A stretch of DNA of 64,000 nt from Streptosporangiaceae bacterium (lineage in GTDB: Bacteria > Actinomycetota > Actinomycetes > Streptosporangiales > Streptosporangiaceae). Below are positions 50,819 to 58,477 of this stretch, piece after piece. Below the pieces are notes generated by a model. The model saw only the letters and a program-made list of their open reading frames with translations. It was not told where the DNA came from and ran no database searches. Position 1 is the stretch's first letter, and each line of letters begins with the position of its first letter. Location: contig JAOPYK010000219.1 of the NCBI GenBank assembly GCA_025964695.1, forward strand, positions 46,050 to 110,049, written 5' to 3'. The position numbers and the translations under genes are program-made.

Positions 50819-52018
50819 GTGTTCGACCAAGAGGCCAGACTGGACCGGTTGCTCGCCCGGCACCGGGACGTCTCCGTCGTGGCATCGGAGCACGGCGGCC
50901 CCACGCTGATCCGTCGTGACCAGCTGCTGGTCTCCGACCATGATCTGCCCGTCGTGGCGGACATGGTCAGGCGGTGGTCGGACTCCAGCGAGGATCACGT
51001 GACCCTGACCCGGATCCGGCTGCGCGGACCCGCCAGGGTCGACGTGTGCGAGCTGGCCGCGCAGCTTAGCGGGGACGGCGGACATCGGAGGCTGGCGGTC
51101 GCGCCCAACCATCTGGTGCACGGCCAGCCGTTGTGGTGGTGCGGCCCGGCGGACCTGCCCCGGCCCGCGGCACCGATGGACGCGCCGCGGGCGGCCGCGG
51201 CCGCGGCGCCCGTGACCATCGCCGTGCTGGACACCGGGCTGTCGGCACATCCCTGGTACGAGTCCTACGACTGGTACCGCGAGCAGCGCGAGGAGGTGAT
51301 CGAGCTGCTGGACGCCGACCTCGACTATGAGCTGGACGCTCAGGCCGGGCATGGCACGTTCATCGCCGGGGTGCTGCTGCAGCGGGCGCCCGCCGCCCGG
51401 ATCCGGGCCAAGCGGGTGATCGGCGGAGACGGCGTCGGCGACGAACTCGGCATGATCCGTGCGCTGAACTGGTTCACGCGGTGGGGTCGTGCCGACATCG
51501 TGAACCTGTCGATCGGCTGCCATACCTACGACGACCGGCCGTCACCCCTGGTCGCCCGGGCCGTGGCGGCGCTCGCATCGGCGGGGCGCGGCCAGGACGG
51601 TGAGCCACGGCGGGCCCGCACGATCCTGGTGGCCTGTGCGGGCAACGCGGCGAGCGACCGGCCCTTCTGGCCGGCCGCGCTCAAGACGGTGATCGCCGTC
51701 GCCGCCCTGGACGGCGACGACCGGGCGTGGTTCTCCAGCTACGGCTGGTGGGTGGACGCCTGCACGCAGGGCGTCGGGCTGACCAGCTGTTTCGTCAGGT
51801 TCGACGGTCCGCGGCCCCGGATCAACGGCCTCGATCCGGACCGGTTCAGCGGTTACGCGACCTGGAGCGGGACCTCGTTCGCGGCGCCCGCGGTGGCCGG
51901 CGCGATCGCTGGGCTCGCCGCGGCGGAGGGGCTGTCCGCGGCGGCGGCCGCCGATCAGGTCCTGGACCCGGCGGCCGGACCTACCCTTCCCGATCTAGGA
52001 GTACACGTCAGGACGTGA
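50819..52018 (+). CDS. cytoplasmic S8 (subtilisin-like) serine protease
   Basis: A 399-residue protease with no signal peptide. The catalytic triad is complete: D138 in IAVLDTGLSAHPW, H178 in AGHGTFIAGVLL and S353 in WSGTSFAAPAVAG; N276 in VACAGNAAS is the oxyanion residue. The first ~130 residues form a separate acidic domain (ARLDRLLARHRDVSVVASEHGG; LPVVADMVRRW) that could be an inhibitory or sensor domain. GTG 50819 is the best start by domain boundary; little ribosome site is visible, so the mRNA may be leaderless. It precedes a sigma factor and a CHAT protease in the same direction, implying a joint proteolytic pathway. Confidence 0.9.
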   Translation: MFDQEARLDRLLARHRDVSVVASEHGGPTLIRRDQLLVSDHDLPVVADMVRRWSDSSEDHVTLTRIRLRGPARVDVCELAAQLSGDGGHRRLAVAPNHLVHGQPLWWCGPADLPRPAAPMDAPRAAAAAAPVTIAVLDTGLSAHPWYESYDWYREQREEVIELLDADLDYELDAQAGHGTFIAGVLLQRAPAARIRAKRVIGGDGVGDELGMIRALNWFTRWGRADIVNLSIGCHTYDDRPSPLVARAVAALASAGRGQDGEPRRARTILVACAGNAASDRPFWPAALKTVIAVAALDGDDRAWFSSYGWWVDACTQGVGLTSCFVRFDGPRPRINGLDPDRFSGYATWSGTSFAAPAVAGAIAGLAAAEGLSAAAAADQVLDPAAGPTLPDLGVHVRT

Positions 52019-52084
52019 CGACAGGCCGGCGTCGATGCGGTGACCAGGCGGTCGAACGTGCGGGCATGTCACGGGGCGGTCCCG

Positions 52085-52110
52085 CGGTGCCGATCAGCCG
52101 GTGCCGATCA
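52085..52110 (+). repeat. 12-bp direct repeat upstream of the sigma factor gene
   Basis: CGGTGCCGATCA occurs at 52085-52096 and 52099-52110 with a 2-bp spacer, 25 bp before the sigma factor GTG. The 14-bp period and position suggest a tandem regulator site or promoter element. Confidence 0.6.
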
Positions 52111-52134
52111 ACGGGGGCCACGAGGAGGCATCAG

Positions 52135-52692
52135 GTGGTTCCGAAAGTGGATGAGGTCACGTCCGGCGAGCTCGTGGCCAGGGCGCGGCAGAACGATCAG
52201 GTGGCCTGGGATGCGCTGGTCGAGCGCTATACCGGGCTGCTCAGGTCGATCGCGAGATCCTACGATCTGGGGGCGGCCGACATGGCCGATGTGACACAGA
52301 CCGTCTGGCTGCGCCTGGTAGAGCGGCTGGACGAGCTCCGGGAACCCGACCGGGTGGGCAGCTGGCTCGCGGTCACCGCTCACCGGGAGAGCCGGTGGAC
52401 CCTCCGCCGCCGGGGCCGGGAGCTCCCGGCCTGGAGCGTGCCCGATCAGGCCCCGGATCCGGCCGGCGGCTGTGTGGAACGGACCTGCGTGCAACGGGAG
52501 CGGCTGAGCGACGTGGCGTCGGCCATCCGGGCGATGCCCGAGCGGTGTCGCCGGGTGCTGCGGTTCTTCGCACTCGCCCCGGTCACCTATGCCGAGGCCG
52601 CGTCGGCCCTCGACATCCCGGTGGGCAGCGTCGGGCCCACTCGGGCCCGGTGCCTGGCCGATCTGCGCCGCCGGCTGGGGGAGTCGCTGTGA
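52135..52692 (+). CDS. ECF-like RNA polymerase sigma factor
   Basis: A 185-residue sigma-70 family protein with only regions 2 and 4. Region 2 spans ~18-95 (AWDALVERYTGLLRSIARSYDLGAADMADVTQTVWLRLVERLDEL; WLAVTAHRESRWTLRRRGR). Region 4 spans ~125-183 (LSDVASAIRAMPERCRRVLRFFALAPVTYAEAASALDIPVGSVGPTRARCLADLRRRL). Start GTG 52135 follows GAGGAGG by 6 nt. It overlaps the next gene by GTGA and so is produced together with the hypothetical and CHAT proteins. No typical membrane anti-sigma factor gene is adjacent, so its control is probably not of the usual kind. Confidence 0.88.
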   Translation: MVPKVDEVTSGELVARARQNDQVAWDALVERYTGLLRSIARSYDLGAADMADVTQTVWLRLVERLDELREPDRVGSWLAVTAHRESRWTLRRRGRELPAWSVPDQAPDPAGGCVERTCVQRERLSDVASAIRAMPERCRRVLRFFALAPVTYAEAASALDIPVGSVGPTRARCLADLRRRLGESL

Positions 52693-53126
52693 CGGAGGAG
52701 GAGGAGCTGATGGCCCGGGTCCGGGAGGCCTTCGTCCAGCTGGAGCCGGTGCCCGCCGAGGTGCTCGCCACCGGACGGGCCGCGTTCGCCTGCCGGGAGC
52801 CGGGTGCCGCCCTGGCCGATCTGACCGGCGACCACGACGCCGCGGCCGCGGGGGTCCGCAGTGGCTCCCGGTTGCTGACCTTCGCCGGTCCGGACGCCGA
52901 GGTGGAGATCGAGGTGACCGGCAGCGGTGCCGACCGGGAGATCGCCGGCAGGCTGGCCCCGGCCGGGCCGGCCCGGATACGGGTCCGGCATCCGGACGGG
53001 GAGCTGGCCGCCCGGGCCGACCGGACCGGTCACTTCGCCGTGTCCGCCGTGCCCGCGGGCCTGATCAGCCTGGTCTTCCTGCTCCCTGACGCGACCTCGA
53101 TCGTGACGAGCTGGGTGCGGCTGTGA
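52689..53126 (+). CDS. hypothetical protein, beta-rich, in sigma-CHAT operon
   Basis: A 145-residue protein. The N-terminal helix (EEEELMARVREAFVQLEPVPAEVLATGRAAF) resembles the start of small sigma-associated proteins. The rest is strand-rich (RLLTFAGPDAEVEIEVTGSG; IRVRHPDGELAARADRTGHFAVSAVPAGLISLVFLL) like a carboxypeptidase-regulatory or transthyretin-type beta sandwich. No signal peptide or membrane segment is present. Both its start and its stop overlap neighbours by GTGA, so production is tied to the sigma factor and the CHAT protease. It may act as a soluble anti-sigma factor or protease substrate; this is inference. Confidence 0.75.
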   Translation: MTEEEELMARVREAFVQLEPVPAEVLATGRAAFACREPGAALADLTGDHDAAAAGVRSGSRLLTFAGPDAEVEIEVTGSGADREIAGRLAPAGPARIRVRHPDGELAARADRTGHFAVSAVPAGLISLVFLLPDATSIVTSWVRL

Positions 53127-55702
53127 CGGAGGACGGCGCCCTGCTGCAACTGGCCGCCGTCGACCCTCGGCAGGCGCATGCGGCGGCGCTGGCCCGGCTG
53201 GACGTGGCCGCCGCGCCCGCACGAGTGGAGGCGTTGCGGGCGGCCGCGCTCAGCGGTCTGGAGCTGGGCCAGCTCGAGGAGAGTCTCGCCCAGTTGCAGG
53301 AGGCACTGACCACGGCGGAACAGGCCGGATTGACCTACGCGGCCGCTCAGGTGCGGATGAGCCTGGTCGGGGTGCTGGCCTCACGCGGCGACCTCGCCGG
53401 TGCGCTGGCCGCCGCGGACGCGGCGGCGCCGGTGCTGCGCGGTGAGGACGCCGACCGGCTCCAGGCCAACAGGGTGTGCGCACTGGCCCGGAGCGGCCGG
53501 CTGCACGAGGCGCTGGCCATCGCCCGCCGGCCCGGTTCGGCGAAGGCCCGGCCCGGCTTGCTGATCAACGCGGCCCTCGCCCGGGCCACCTGCGGTGATC
53601 TGGACACCGCCGAGCCCCTGCTGGCCGAGGCCGCGGCGCTGGCCGACCAGGCGGGCCTGCGGCACGAGGCCGCGATGGCCAGGGCCAACCAGGCCTATGT
53701 GGCGTCCCAGCGCGGTGACGTACCGCGCGCTCTGCGGCTCTATGCCGAGGCCGAGCCGGATCTGGTCGGCACCCGCGTCGCGCAGACCCGCCTCGATCGC
53801 GCCGAGACCCTCGTCGCGGCCGGGCTGGCCGCCGAGGCGCGCCCCCTGATCACCGCCGCGCTGGCCGAGATCAGCGCGGCCGGGTACGGCTCGGACGTGG
53901 CGGACGGCCTGCTGCTGCTGGCCCGCGCCGAACTGGCCGACGGCGACCCGGAGCAGGCGGCCGAGACCGCGGAGAGCGCCCGGACGGCCTATGCCGAACA
54001 GGGACGTACGGGCTGGATGCTGCTCGCCGAGCACCTGCTGATCCGGGCCCGCTGGGCGGCCGGGGACCGGTCGCCGGTGTTCTTCCGCACGACGTTGGCG
54101 ACGGCGGACCGGCTCGATCGCGGCGGCTGGGCCCAGGAGGCCGCGGACGCGCGGATCGTCGCCGCGCTGCTCGCCCTGCACCTGGGCCGTCCGGCCTCGG
54201 CCCTGCTCGACCGGGTGAGCGCGGCCCGGCGGAGCGGGCCGGCGGCGCTGCGGGCGTCGGCCTGGCACGCCACCGGGCTGGACCGGGAGGCCCGAGGGGA
54301 CCTGCGTGGTGCCATGACCGCGGTCCGGGCCGGGCTGCGGGTCGTCGACGAGCACGCCGCCGCCCTCGGCGCACCGGAACTGCGGGCGCACGCGGCCCGG
54401 CTCGGCGCGGACCTCGGCGAGCTGGGCCTGCGGCTCGCCGGGACCGGCCGCGCGCTGCTCGCCGCCGAGGAACGCCGTCGCGCGATCATGTGGCGGACCC
54501 GGGAACGCGTGGCCCCGCCGGCCGATCCGGGCTACGCCGCGCTGCTGACCGAACTGCGGCTGGCCCATGCCGAGCACATCGCGACCACGGCCGCGGGCCG
54601 GGACGCACGGCCGACGGCGGCCCGGCTGGTGCGGCTGGAGACCGAGGTACGGGCTCGTACCAGGATGCGACCGGGCACCACCCGGACCGACGCCGGACGA
54701 GCCCGGCCGGGCGCGAACGGGCCTCCCGGGCGGGTCCGCGAGCTGCTGGCCGCGCTCGGTGACCGGGCCTTGGTGGAGCTGGTGCGGGCGGACGGCACGC
54801 TGCACGCGGTGACCGTCGCCGGCGGACGCTGCCGGCGGTGGTCACTGGGGCCCTACGACGACGTGGCCGACGACGCCGTGCTGCTGCGCTCGGCGGTGCG
54901 GCGGCTGGCCTGGTACGGCGATGACCGATCCCCCCTCGGTCCGTCAGCGGGTTCCCGCCCGGTCGACGCGGCGGACGCGGCGAACGCGGCCCGGAGGCTG
55001 GAGCAGCGGCTGCCGGCCCCGCTGCGCCGGGTCCTCGGCGGCCGGGAACTGGTGCTGGCCCCCACCGGGGTGCTGCGCGGGCTGCCGTGGTCCGCGCTGC
55101 CGGGGCTGGCCGGACGGCCGGTCAGCGTCGTCCCGTCCGCCACGGCATGGCTCCGGGCCGGACGGCCGGACGGGGCCGCCCGCCCCGCGGGACCCGTGGT
55201 GCTCGTCGCCGGGCCGGGACTGGAGCACTCCGAACCGGAGATCACGGCGCTCGCCCGGATCTACCCGGGAGCATCGGTGCTGTGCGGCCCGGCCGCGAAG
55301 GCGGAGACCGTACGGGACGCCCTCGATGGCGCGGAACTCGCCCACCTGGCCGCGCACGGTGAGTTCCGGAGCGGGAACGCTCTGCTGTCGGGTCCGCTGA
55401 TGGCCGACGGGCCGCTGCTGACGCATGACCTCGAGGGGCTGGTACGGCCACCCCGGGTCGTGGTGCTGTCCGCCTGCGACGCCGGGCGGGCCGAGGATGT
55501 CATGGGGATGGCGAGCGTACTGCTCGCCTCGGGTACGACCTGCGTGATCGCCAGCGTGACCCCGGTCCGGGACGAACCCGCCCGGGACTTCATGGTCGCC
55601 TTCCACCGGCTGCTCGCCACCGGTCTCTCCCCCGCCCGGGCACTCGCCGCCGTCCCCCGCCGCCCCGGCATCCTGGGTTTCCAGTGTTTCGGCACCGGCT
55701 GA
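53123..55702 (+). CDS. TPR-CHAT domain protein (caspase-like cysteine protease)
   Basis: An 859-residue protein. Residues ~1-480 are Ala/Leu-rich TPR-like helical repeats (LSGLELGQLEESLAQLQEALTTAEQAGL; LATCGDLDTAEPLLAEAAALADQAGL-type units). The C-terminal CHAT domain runs from ~540 to 859. Its catalytic dyad is intact: H745 in LAHLAAHGEF and C785 in VVLSACDAGRA. The terminal ASVLLASGTTCVIASVTPVRDEPARDFMVAFHRLLATG is also characteristic. CHAT proteases cleave partner proteins on a signal sensed by the repeats and take part in bacterial cell-death defence in other systems. GTG start overlaps the upstream stop. Last gene of the coupled trio. Confidence 0.9.
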   Translation: MTEDGALLQLAAVDPRQAHAAALARLDVAAAPARVEALRAAALSGLELGQLEESLAQLQEALTTAEQAGLTYAAAQVRMSLVGVLASRGDLAGALAAADAAAPVLRGEDADRLQANRVCALARSGRLHEALAIARRPGSAKARPGLLINAALARATCGDLDTAEPLLAEAAALADQAGLRHEAAMARANQAYVASQRGDVPRALRLYAEAEPDLVGTRVAQTRLDRAETLVAAGLAAEARPLITAALAEISAAGYGSDVADGLLLLARAELADGDPEQAAETAESARTAYAEQGRTGWMLLAEHLLIRARWAAGDRSPVFFRTTLATADRLDRGGWAQEAADARIVAALLALHLGRPASALLDRVSAARRSGPAALRASAWHATGLDREARGDLRGAMTAVRAGLRVVDEHAAALGAPELRAHAARLGADLGELGLRLAGTGRALLAAEERRRAIMWRTRERVAPPADPGYAALLTELRLAHAEHIATTAAGRDARPTAARLVRLETEVRARTRMRPGTTRTDAGRARPGANGPPGRVRELLAALGDRALVELVRADGTLHAVTVAGGRCRRWSLGPYDDVADDAVLLRSAVRRLAWYGDDRSPLGPSAGSRPVDAADAANAARRLEQRLPAPLRRVLGGRELVLAPTGVLRGLPWSALPGLAGRPVSVVPSATAWLRAGRPDGAARPAGPVVLVAGPGLEHSEPEITALARIYPGASVLCGPAAKAETVRDALDGAELAHLAAHGEFRSGNALLSGPLMADGPLLTHDLEGLVRPPRVVVLSACDAGRAEDVMGMASVLLASGTTCVIASVTPVRDEPARDFMVAFHRLLATGLSPARALAAVPRRPGILGFQCFGTG

Positions 55703-55713
55703 GCCCACGCCCC

Positions 55714-55749
55714 GCCCACACCCTCGACCACACCCTTGACCACACCCTT
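55714..55749. repeat. 12-bp tandem repeat, three copies, at convergent gene ends
   Basis: GCCCACACCCTC, GACCACACCCTT and GACCACACCCTT lie head to tail. The last copy also pairs as GACCAC (55738-55743) with GTGGTC (55751-55756), giving a small hairpin between the CHAT gene and the converging sulfurtransferase gene. Confidence 0.75.
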
Positions 55750-55754
55750 GGTGG

Positions 55755-56597
55755 TCACGTCTCGGTGGTGGCGACCGGGTTGGCGGGGTCGGCGACCCAG
55801 TTGGACCAGGAGCCGACATAGAGGGCGGCGGGCACGCCGGCCACGGACAGCGCCAGGATCTCGTGCGCCGCGGTCACCCCGGACCCGCAGTAGGCTCCGA
55901 CCTCGGCCGCGTCGGTGGCGCCCAGCTCGGCGAATCGGTCGCGCAGCAGTTCCGGGGGCAGGAAACGCCCGTCCACCCCGACATTGCCGAGCGTGGGCGC
56001 GTTGACGGCTCCCGGGATGTGCCCGGCCACGGGGTCGATCGGCTCCACCTCGCCGCGGTAGCGCCCGGCGGCCCTGGCATCGAGCAGGACGCCGTCCTTC
56101 GCCAGGGCGGCCGCTCCGTCGGCGTCCAGCGCAGGCATTCCGCCGGGCCGGGCCACGAAATCGCCCTGAGCCGCCGCCGGCGCCGCGGTGCTGACCGGCA
56201 GGCCGGCCGCGGACCAGGCCCGGTAGCCGCCGTCGAGGACCCGTACTCTCTGGTGGCCGAAGTACCGCAGGTTCCACCAGGCCCGCGCCGCGGCCGTGGA
56301 GTCGGCGTCGTCGTAGACCACCACCAGCCCCGCTCCGCTGACACCGGACCGCCGCATCGCCTCCTGGAAGGCCCCGGCGGGGGGCAGTGGATGCCGTCCG
56401 CCCGGCCCCGGCGGCCCGGCCAGCTCCCGGTCCAGATCGACGAAGGCCGCGCCCGGCAGATGCCCCCGGCGATAGGCCTCGATCCCTGGCGGGCCGGTCA
56501 GATTCCACCGTAGGTCCAGCATGATCGGCGGCGGCTCGTCCGGCGCGGAACCGTCGAGCAGTCGGGCTAGCGAGAACACATCGATAAGGGGCTGCAC
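55755..56597 (-). CDS. sulfurtransferase (two rhodanese domains, SseA-like)
   Basis: A 280-residue protein with tandem rhodanese folds. The first (~1-135) is inactive: LDLRWNLTGPPGIEAYRRGHLPGAAFVDLDRELAG. The second (~155-280) holds the active-site loop AYCGSGVTAAHEIL, whose CGSGVTA matches 3-mercaptopyruvate sulfurtransferases more than thiosulfate enzymes. It passes sulfane sulfur to cyanide or thiol acceptors in the cytoplasm. Start GTG 56597 is a best guess; no strong ribosome site is visible. Confidence 0.87.
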   Translation of the reverse strand: MQPLIDVFSLARLLDGSAPDEPPPIMLDLRWNLTGPPGIEAYRRGHLPGAAFVDLDRELAGPPGPGGRHPLPPAGAFQEAMRRSGVSGAGLVVVYDDADSTAAARAWWNLRYFGHQRVRVLDGGYRAWSAAGLPVSTAAPAAAQGDFVARPGGMPALDADGAAALAKDGVLLDARAAGRYRGEVEPIDPVAGHIPGAVNAPTLGNVGVDGRFLPPELLRDRFAELGATDAAEVGAYCGSGVTAAHEILALSVAGVPAALYVGSWSNWVADPANPVATTET

Positions 56598-56683
56598 ATC
56601 GTCAGTCTGACCGCTGGGGCGCCTCTGCGGAAATGGGCGGGACCACGTTGCCCGCATCCGGGCCCCCGCGCCCCGGCCCATCG

Positions 56684-57796
56684 TCAGGGGGCGAGGGTGA
56701 GAAGCGGGACGAGCTGCTCCGCCGGGATCATCGAGCCGTGCATGCCGACCAGGCCCGACTCCAGCGGCTCGGCCTTGGACGCCACGATCGCGAGCTCGGC
56801 GTTCGGCACGGCCAGCACGTCGCCGATGCGCGGCAGCAGCTCCGGATCCACCGCGCCGAACCAGCCGGCCGCCACGGCCTCGTCACGCGGGTAGACCCAG
56901 GCCCGGTCGCCGAGGATCTCCCGCCAGGTGGCCAGCACGTCGCCGGCCGCACCCGGCGCGGCGTACACGTGCCTGGCCCTCGCCTCCCCGCCCAGCAGCG
57001 TCACGCCCGCTCTCAGCTCGGCCACCGTGTCGACGTCGAGCTTCTCGGTCGGATTGACCATGCCGTGGTCGGCGGTGATGTACAGCCCGGTGCCCGGCGG
57101 CACCACCTCGGCGAGGCGCTGCGCTAGATCGTCCACGAACCGAAGCTGGTGGCGCCACGCCGTCGAGCCCGCGCCGTACAGGTGCCCGGTGGAGTCCAGA
57201 TCGGAATGGTAGACGGTGACATGGGCACGGTCCCCGTCCCGCAGGGCCAGCTCCGCCTGGGCGATCAGCTGGCCGAGCGCGTCCGCGGGCCGGTACCGGG
57301 CGCCACGTGTGATCGCCCGGTTGAATCCGGTGTTGACGTAGGCCCCCGCGGCGACATAGCTGGAGCTCACCCCCGCCGCGTTGGCCCGCTCGTAGACCGT
57401 CGAGTGCGGCTGGAACTCCGTCGGGTCGACGGACTCGTCCCAGCGCAGGCAGTTGAGCAGCCGGGCGGTACCCGGGACCGCGACCTGGTAGCCGAGCAGC
57501 CCGTGACCGCCCGGGGGCTTGGCGGTGGACAGCGACCCGAGGCTGGTGACGGTGGTCGCCGGGAAGCCCGCCGTGAGCGGCCGGCCGGCCATCGAGGACA
57601 GGAACGGAGTCTCCTCGGGATGGGCCCGCAGGAGCTCCCAGCCGAGGCCGTCGATGAGCAGTACGCAGGCGCGCGGTAGTTCCGGCAGGCCCAGCACATT
57701 GGTCTCGCCCGGCAGCCCGAAGGTGGCCAGCAGCGACGAGGCGAGATCGGCGAGCGCCCCGGCTCCGTACGACGGAACCGGCGGCGGCACGCTCAC
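56684..57796 (-). CDS. alkaline phosphatase/nucleotide pyrophosphatase family protein
   Basis: A 370-residue cytoplasmic hydrolase of the alkaline phosphatase superfamily. CVLLIDGLGWELLRAH carries the first metal-binding Asp, GFPATTVTSLGSLSTA the nucleophilic Thr (TTVTS), and HSDLDSTGHLYG and ITADHGMV the remaining metal ligands (D-x3-H and D-H). It is likely a phosphodiesterase or pyrophosphatase acting on a nucleotide; substrate unknown. GTG start overlaps the DUF5998 stop, so both are co-translated. Confidence 0.88.
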   Translation of the reverse strand: MSVPPPVPSYGAGALADLASSLLATFGLPGETNVLGLPELPRACVLLIDGLGWELLRAHPEETPFLSSMAGRPLTAGFPATTVTSLGSLSTAKPPGGHGLLGYQVAVPGTARLLNCLRWDESVDPTEFQPHSTVYERANAAGVSSSYVAAGAYVNTGFNRAITRGARYRPADALGQLIAQAELALRDGDRAHVTVYHSDLDSTGHLYGAGSTAWRHQLRFVDDLAQRLAEVVPPGTGLYITADHGMVNPTEKLDVDTVAELRAGVTLLGGEARARHVYAAPGAAGDVLATWREILGDRAWVYPRDEAVAAGWFGAVDPELLPRIGDVLAVPNAELAIVASKAEPLESGLVGMHGSMIPAEQLVPLLTLAP

Positions 57797-58374
57797 GTGG
57801 TCGTCGCCTCGGCCAACGCCTGGCCGAAGGCGAGTACCTGGGTGACCGCCTCGGCGCCGTCCGCGGCCTCACTGACCCGCAGCGAGAGGTCGTCGGCGGT
57901 GACGCTGCCGGTGTACCCATGATCGGCCTCGCAGGACTCGTCCCCGCAGGTCGCGGGCTCCAGGTCGAGGTGGGCGATGGCCCCCCAGCCGATGGTCAGC
58001 ACCACCTCGGTGGGGGCCATGCCGGGCACGTACGACGCCGGCTCGGGCACCACTCGGGTCACCGCGACCGACTGGACCCGGTCCAGGCGCACCATTTCGG
58101 TCGTGGTGGTGGCGTGCGGATGCGGCATCGTCTCAGTCGGCGGATGCTCATCGGTATGGCACACCAGCAGCCTCGTCGGCGACAGGACCAGCACCGTCAC
58201 ATGCCGGCGCACCTCCATCGCCGGATCGAAGGTGGCCTCGTGGTGGACGACGTAGGCGAGCACCGTCTCGGTGCCCAGCGCCGACTCCACCGCGTCGGCC
58301 ACCAGCGCCGGGTAGTACCCGCTGCGCTCGATCGACGTACGCAGCCCGTGAGCCGCCGCTCGGGTTTCCCTCAT
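57793..58374 (-). CDS. DUF5998 family protein
   Basis: A 193-residue conserved actinobacterial protein. The core reads RTSIERSGYYPALVADAVESALG, YVVHHEATFDPAMEVRRHVTVLVLSPTRLLVCHTDEH and YTGSVTADDLSLRVSEAADG. It has no signal or membrane segment and contains a CGDESCEADH motif that could bind metal. Function is unknown. Start ATG 58374 was chosen from the conserved region; longer in-frame starts exist. It is in an operon with the phosphatase-family gene. Confidence 0.82.
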   Translation of the reverse strand: MRETRAAAHGLRTSIERSGYYPALVADAVESALGTETVLAYVVHHEATFDPAMEVRRHVTVLVLSPTRLLVCHTDEHPPTETMPHPHATTTTEMVRLDRVQSVAVTRVVPEPASYVPGMAPTEVVLTIGWGAIAHLDLEPATCGDESCEADHGYTGSVTADDLSLRVSEAADGAEAVTQVLAFGQALAEATTT

Positions 58375-58477
58375 GGATCCCATCCTGCCCTGTCCCGGGG
58401 GTAGCACGCACATACGCGGGCGGGCCCGTCCGTACCTCCGGCGTGGAAGGCCCTGTCAGGCCCCGCCGAGGTCACGT

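Noticed and set aside
52085..52110. Phage or IS attachment site beside the sigma-CHAT cassette
   Set aside because: The 12-bp repeat lies inside the cassette, no integrase or transposase is in the window, and no tRNA gene flanks it.
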